Assembly: GCA_002163155.1 (NCBI GenBank)
Contig: MAAO01000007.1
Coordinates: 124,001-188,000, forward strand
Source: Halobacteriovorax marinus
Lineage (GTDB): Bacteria; Bdellovibrionota; Bacteriovoracia; Bacteriovoracales; Bacteriovoracaceae
Direction of reading: 5' to 3'
DNA: 64,000 nucleotides
The stretch's first letter is position 1, and the number at the start of each line of letters is the position of its first letter. The notes under the pieces are model-generated. The model was given only the letters and a program-made list of their open reading frames with translations, searched no databases and was not told the DNA's origin. The position numbers were made by a program, and so were the translations under genes. Shown one piece after another: positions 60,421-64,000 of this stretch.

Positions 60421-61572
60421 GTGAAAACAACCATCATATCCCTTATAACAATTGTCCTTGGAGGCATTATGCTTAGTAGTTGTGGAACTTTTGGGACTAG
60501 ACCCAAGGGAGCAATGTTAGAGCAGATTCAAAAATCACCTCAGTATAATAGTGAAAAGAAGTCGTTCATCAACCGGCGTCACAAAGTCATTGCCGAGATG
60601 AAAAAGGACAGTATGAACTGGGGCACTATGAAGGAGTGGTTATTTGGTGGCGTGAATAGGGTTCCTAAGATGGAGCTTCCACAAGTTAAGCCCGATATTG
60701 CAGAATTTCTAACTCCCTCTAAAGAATTAAAGGTGATTTGGTTTGGTCATTCTACCTTTCTCTTAAATATGTCCGGAAAAATTATTTTAGTAGACCCGGT
60801 TTTCTCAGGATCGGCCGCCCCTTTTAGTTTCATGGTAAAGCGTTTTCAAAAACCAGCGCTTAGTTTAGAAGAGTTGCCGGCGATTGATTACATTGTTATC
60901 TCTCATGATCACTACGATCACTTAGATATGGAATCAATACAATTCTTTAAAGACAAGAAAACTAAATTTGTCACTCCCTTGGGAGTTGGTTCGCACCTTG
61001 TGGGTTGGGGTATAGAGCGAGAGCGTATTAGTGAATTAGATTGGTGGGATAAATTAGAAGTGGAAGGAGTGAGTTTCATTGCGACTCCTTCACAACACTT
61101 TTCAGGTCGAGACGGATTTCATGATAATGAAACTCTGTGGGCCTCTTGGGTGATTCAAAATTCTGAACACAATATCTACTTTAGTGGAGACTCTGGTTAC
61201 GACGAACACTTTAAAAAGATTGGCGAGAAGTATGGCCCGTTTGATTTGGCCTTTATTGAAAATGGTCAATACAACTTAAAGTGGAGAGCTGTACATATGA
61301 TGCCTGAAGAAGCGGCCCAGGCCTACTTCGATCTTGGTGCTAAGAAATTCTTCCCAGTTCACTGGGGAATGTTTGAACTCTCTTTTCACACTTGGTTTGA
61401 TCCCATTGTAGAGATTAGTGAACAAGCTAAGAAGAGAGGGATAGAGTTAGTGACTCCTAGATTGGGAGAGGTGATTTCTCTCAGTGAAGATCTTAAAACA
61501 ACTAGCTGGTGGGAGCCTTTGATTGAGAAGGGTGTGACACAGTTGGCGAAGTTGGATGAGGTTAAGGATTAG
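60421..61572 (+). CDS. Metallo-beta-lactamase-fold lipoprotein (NAPE-PLD-like)
   Basis: 383 residues from GTG 60421 (AGGA upstream). Lipobox SSC (about Cys21). Metal motifs complete: VIWFGHSTFLLNMSGKIILVDPVFS, VISHDHYDHLDMESI (HxHxDH), FIATPSQHFSGR, NIYFSGDSGYDEHF and FPVHWGMFELSFHTW. This group includes N-acyl-phosphatidylethanolamine phospholipase D-like and other lipid-acting hydrolases; membrane anchoring fits a lipid substrate. Regulated by the divergent TetR. Confidence 0.85.
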   Translation: MKTTIISLITIVLGGIMLSSCGTFGTRPKGAMLEQIQKSPQYNSEKKSFINRRHKVIAEMKKDSMNWGTMKEWLFGGVNRVPKMELPQVKPDIAEFLTPSKELKVIWFGHSTFLLNMSGKIILVDPVFSGSAAPFSFMVKRFQKPALSLEELPAIDYIVISHDHYDHLDMESIQFFKDKKTKFVTPLGVGSHLVGWGIERERISELDWWDKLEVEGVSFIATPSQHFSGRDGFHDNETLWASWVIQNSEHNIYFSGDSGYDEHFKKIGEKYGPFDLAFIENGQYNLKWRAVHMMPEEAAQAYFDLGAKKFFPVHWGMFELSFHTWFDPIVEISEQAKKRGIELVTPRLGEVISLSEDLKTTSWWEPLIEKGVTQLAKLDEVKD

Positions 61573-61668
61573 CTTTAGATATCCTATGAATAAAAAAACT
61601 CACTTGCGTAATATCTATAGTAATATATGAAAAGTTATACATTACTAAAAATATCTTAAGGTAAGAGC

Positions 61669-62664
61669 ATGATTAAATTAGCATTAATTTCATTACAACT
61701 AATGGTACTTTCTTGTTACGCAGGTGCAGGAGTAAATACAAAACCAGTTTTTGATAAAGAATTATCACAGTTCAAATATCCATTTACTGTTGAAACCTAC
61801 AAACTTAAAACCCAAGATCAAAATCTCTCAATGAGATATATGGATGTAGGCGCAAAAGGTAGTGGGAAAGTAGTAGTGCTACTACATGGAAAGAATTTTG
61901 CGGGCTTTTACTGGGAACGAATTGCTAATGATCTCGTAAAAAGAGGTTATAGAGTTATCATTCCTGATCAGATAGGTTTTGGAAAGTCATCTAAACCTAG
62001 TAGGTATCAATTTAGCTTTACTCAATTGGCACTCAATACCAAGGCCCTTTTGAGTGAACTTAAAATTACTAATTTTACAGTTGTAGGTCACTCAATGGGT
62101 GGAATGCTGGCCGTAAATATGTCTTATCTCTTTTCTAAATCAGTGAATAAATTGATTTTAATTAATCCCATTGGTCTTGAGACTTATTTGGATTTTGTAA
62201 AATATAAGGACACAGGTTTCTTCTTCAAAAATGAGCAGAAGAAGACAGTTGCAAAGATCAGAAATTATCAGAAGAAGAATTACTATGATGGAAAGTGGAG
62301 TGATGATTATGAAGCGCTTCTTATGCCTTTTAAAGGCTGGCTAAATGGGAAAGAGTGGAAGCAGGTCGCTTGGAATAATGCTCTAACTTATTCTCCTATT
62401 TTCTCTGAAGATATTGTGACAAAGTTTCCAAAACTTAAAAATGAAACCTACCTCATCATTGGAACAAGGGACCGTACGGGACCTGGACGAAAGTGGAAGA
62501 AAGACGGAGTGACTTATAAGCTGGGACAATACCAAAATCTTGGAAAAGCTGCTCACAGTAAAATTAAAAATTCTAAACTCTTTGAACTTGAAGGACTGGG
62601 TCACATGCCACAGTTTGAAGATTATAAGAGATTTTCTAAGGTGTTCTATTCTATTTTGAAATAG
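61669..62664 (+). CDS. Exported alpha/beta hydrolase
   Basis: 331 residues. N-terminal signal with lipobox-like VLSC (about 16). Catalytic elements: VVVLLHGKNFAGFYWERIAND, TVVGHSMGGMLAVNMSY (Ser), GTRDRTGPG (Asp) and GLGHMPQFEDY (His). An insert between strands 6 and 7 (NEQKKTVAKIRNYQKKNYYDGKW) is Lys-rich. Probably acts in the periplasm or at the outer membrane. Unlike the hydrolase at 24314, its C terminus is full length. Confidence 0.85.
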   Translation: MIKLALISLQLMVLSCYAGAGVNTKPVFDKELSQFKYPFTVETYKLKTQDQNLSMRYMDVGAKGSGKVVVLLHGKNFAGFYWERIANDLVKRGYRVIIPDQIGFGKSSKPSRYQFSFTQLALNTKALLSELKITNFTVVGHSMGGMLAVNMSYLFSKSVNKLILINPIGLETYLDFVKYKDTGFFFKNEQKKTVAKIRNYQKKNYYDGKWSDDYEALLMPFKGWLNGKEWKQVAWNNALTYSPIFSEDIVTKFPKLKNETYLIIGTRDRTGPGRKWKKDGVTYKLGQYQNLGKAAHSKIKNSKLFELEGLGHMPQFEDYKRFSKVFYSILK

Positions 62665-62674
62665 GACGCACTAT

Positions 62675-63421
62675 TTATCTATAACTTTCCCAATCAGTCT
62701 TATAAGGAAGAAAGGCGAATAACCATCTTACGTCCGTTAAGTCTTTTTTCGCTATTGTGCTTCCTTCTAGGTAGGCCTTCTCTCTATATTTCTTTCCTAG
62801 GGAATTAATATCTTGAACCATTGCTGCGAGTGAAGTCTTTGAGAGTTGTAACTCACTTGCTTGCATACAGCAGTCATCTTTAAGAACATTCTTATAAACA
62901 GATTCTAGAAAGTGGTGATTTTGTTTCTTAATAAGTTTCTCAAAGAAAACTCCTTCTAGCTTTAGACGAAGTTGACCTGATATTTTGAATTTAACTTTGT
63001 TGTCTGGATAAATATCAAGTAACTCTAGTTTTTCAAGAGCTCGTAGGATTTTAAACATTTCCTTATCACTTATTTTGTATTCAGCTTGAATTAAGCTGTT
63101 TGATCTCCCTCTGTACAATTCTCTAAAGACAAAAAAATAAAATGGATGTTTAGAAAAATAAGTTTCCTGCTTGTCGCTTAGAAAGTAGTTTTTATTCTTT
63201 ACACTCTTACGAGCAAGCTCAGAAACTTCTAGAAGTGTTGTACTTAGAAGTTTACAAATTTGTGTGATCTTACTTAGTGAGCAATCATACTTAGAAAAAA
63301 TTCTCTTAATTGAAACTTCGGATAGGGATAACTCAACACCTATTTGCTTATAGGTTAGGCCCTCTTTTTTTAGAAGCAGTTTTATCGTATCTATCAATAA
63401 TTTAGAATCAGTATCAACCAT
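62675..63421 (-). CDS. Helix-turn-helix regulator of unknown family
   Basis: 248 residues. XRE-like N terminus: KKEGLTYKQIGVELSLSEVSIKRIFSKYDCSLSKITQICKLLSTTLLEVSELARKS. The following region (FYFFVFRELYRGRSNSLIQAEYKISDKEMFKILRALEKLELLDIYPDNKVKFKI) looks like a second winged helix. Cys in DDCCMQAS. Convergent with the hydrolase gene. I associate this layout with Bdellovibrionota genomes but cannot name a family. Confidence 0.7.
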   Translation of the reverse strand: MVDTDSKLLIDTIKLLLKKEGLTYKQIGVELSLSEVSIKRIFSKYDCSLSKITQICKLLSTTLLEVSELARKSVKNKNYFLSDKQETYFSKHPFYFFVFRELYRGRSNSLIQAEYKISDKEMFKILRALEKLELLDIYPDNKVKFKISGQLRLKLEGVFFEKLIKKQNHHFLESVYKNVLKDDCCMQASELQLSKTSLAAMVQDINSLGKKYREKAYLEGSTIAKKDLTDVRWLFAFLPYKTDWESYR

Positions 63422-63528
63422 AGGTTCATTTCGCTAGTGACGTATCATATATTGATACCTTTTGTCTTTGTGTGGGTAAAAGGTATCTGTTGATGTAGCA
63501 CTATGTCAAATCTATTAAAGGAGAGTTT

Positions 63529-64000
63529 ATGAAGTTTTTACTAGTTCTAACATTTTTAACCTTTGTTTCTGCGAGTGTTCAAGCTGCTGTTTGCTCTTGT
63601 GGTGCTCCAGCATCATGCGGTCCTTCTAGACCTCCTCGCTGTCCTTTAAAAGAGATAAATAAAGATCTAAGCAAGGTAAGTAAGTTCTATGCCAATCACT
63701 CTATTCAGGATCAAAAACCAGCGGCCTTTGCTTTGAATTCTAAATCTAGTGCCTTTGTTTTAGAAGTAAGTCATTCGAGTACTATAGAGGCCGATAGATT
63801 TATAAATATGCTGAGAGAGAATCAATCATTAATTGAAAAGATTGAATCTTTTGCCTCATTAACAGCTGTTGAACAAGTACCAGTATTAAAAGAAGTCTTT
63901 GCCTTGGAAGTTAAAGCACTAGAAATTAAAGCTCCAAAGCTTGTGATAGACCTTACATACGAGAGAGCAGCTTTTTTCGAATTTGATGTGAATTCGAATG
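63529..64000 (+). CDS. Secreted protein with Cys-rich N terminus (3' end outside window)
   Basis: Open from ATG 63529 (AAAGGAGAG upstream) to the window edge, 157 codons without stop. Signal peptide (FLLVLTFLTFVSASVQA), then AVCSCGAPASCGPSRPPRCP, a four-Cys patch, followed by helical segments (LREINKDLSKVSKFYA-like region, EADRFINMLRENQSLIEKIESF). No family recognised. Partial at its 3' end. Confidence 0.75.
   Translation, partial: MKFLLVLTFLTFVSASVQAAVCSCGAPASCGPSRPPRCPLKEINKDLSKVSKFYANHSIQDQKPAAFALNSKSSAFVLEVSHSSTIEADRFINMLRENQSLIEKIESFASLTAVEQVPVLKEVFALEVKALEIKAPKLVIDLTYERAAFFEFDVNSN

Overview
The window looks like part of a low-GC chromosome from a marine predatory bacterium of the Bdellovibrionota (Bacteriovorax/Halobacteriovorax-like). 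This is inference from AT-rich codon use, Gram-negative envelope genes (lipoproteins, an outer-membrane barrel, fatty acid cis/trans isomerase, DsbA/DsbB) and the mix of families; no rRNA or species marker is present. I see no intact tRNA, rRNA, CRISPR array, transposase, integrase or complete prophage.

Region 1 (1-7.0 kb): the end of an AddB-like nuclease and a complete AddA-like helicase-nuclease, followed on the same strand by two PD-(D/E)XK-type nuclease-like proteins and a protein with a possible uracil-DNA-glycosylase-like fold. Together they form a double-strand-break repair or DNA-defence cluster. Secreted ankyrin-repeat and hypothetical proteins follow.

Region 2 (about 7-28.9 kb): a strongly accessory stretch of small unrelated modules. 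It has several toxin-antitoxin type loci: two HigBA/RelE-type pairs, one HigBA with an internally deleted toxin, and two AbiEi/AbiEii pairs. It also has a GntA-like N-hydroxylase with a DUF1989 protein, two Zn-metallopeptidases, AlkC, TfoX-N, MarR-thioredoxin, an AraC regulator with two DUF1330-like proteins, YajQ, ORF6N and a eukaryote-like UMP-CMP kinase carrying an extra N-terminal domain. The spacers between modules repeatedly hold degenerate 55-85 bp sequences resembling the 3' end of tmRNA (a GTAG-type start, a CCTCCACCA-type end), and one spacer has a recognisable tmRNA 3' fragment broken in its T loop. I read these as scars of repeated integration at an ssrA-type site, giving a cassette-like array without a visible integrase. 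This is the most unusual structure in the window.

Region 3 (29-42 kb): envelope, signalling and small-molecule genes: a SAM methyltransferase with an outer-membrane barrel, LysR, GNAT, Crp/Fnr, a YdcZ transporter, arylamine N-acetyltransferase, a large hybrid histidine kinase, a secreted trypsin-like protease, a response regulator with an apparently degenerate HD-GYP domain, an AhpD/DoxX pair divergent from an AraC regulator, and a SIR2-domain protein coupled to a small membrane protein.

Region 4 (42-64 kb): a DsbB/DsbA pair, AraC, a transglutaminase-like protein, a cytochrome-type cis/trans isomerase (Cti), a second YgjP-like metallopeptidase, an ABC substrate-binding protein, a LysR-controlled DoxX-pirin-FMN reductase operon, LysR-LysE, a MerR/metallo-beta-lactamase-fold pair, Crp/Fnr, a GAF histidine kinase, ChrA, a TetR/metallo-beta-lactamase-fold pair with twin operators, an alpha/beta hydrolase, a helix-turn-helix protein and a truncated secreted protein at the edge.

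All functional names rest on motif recognition by eye; no database search was run.
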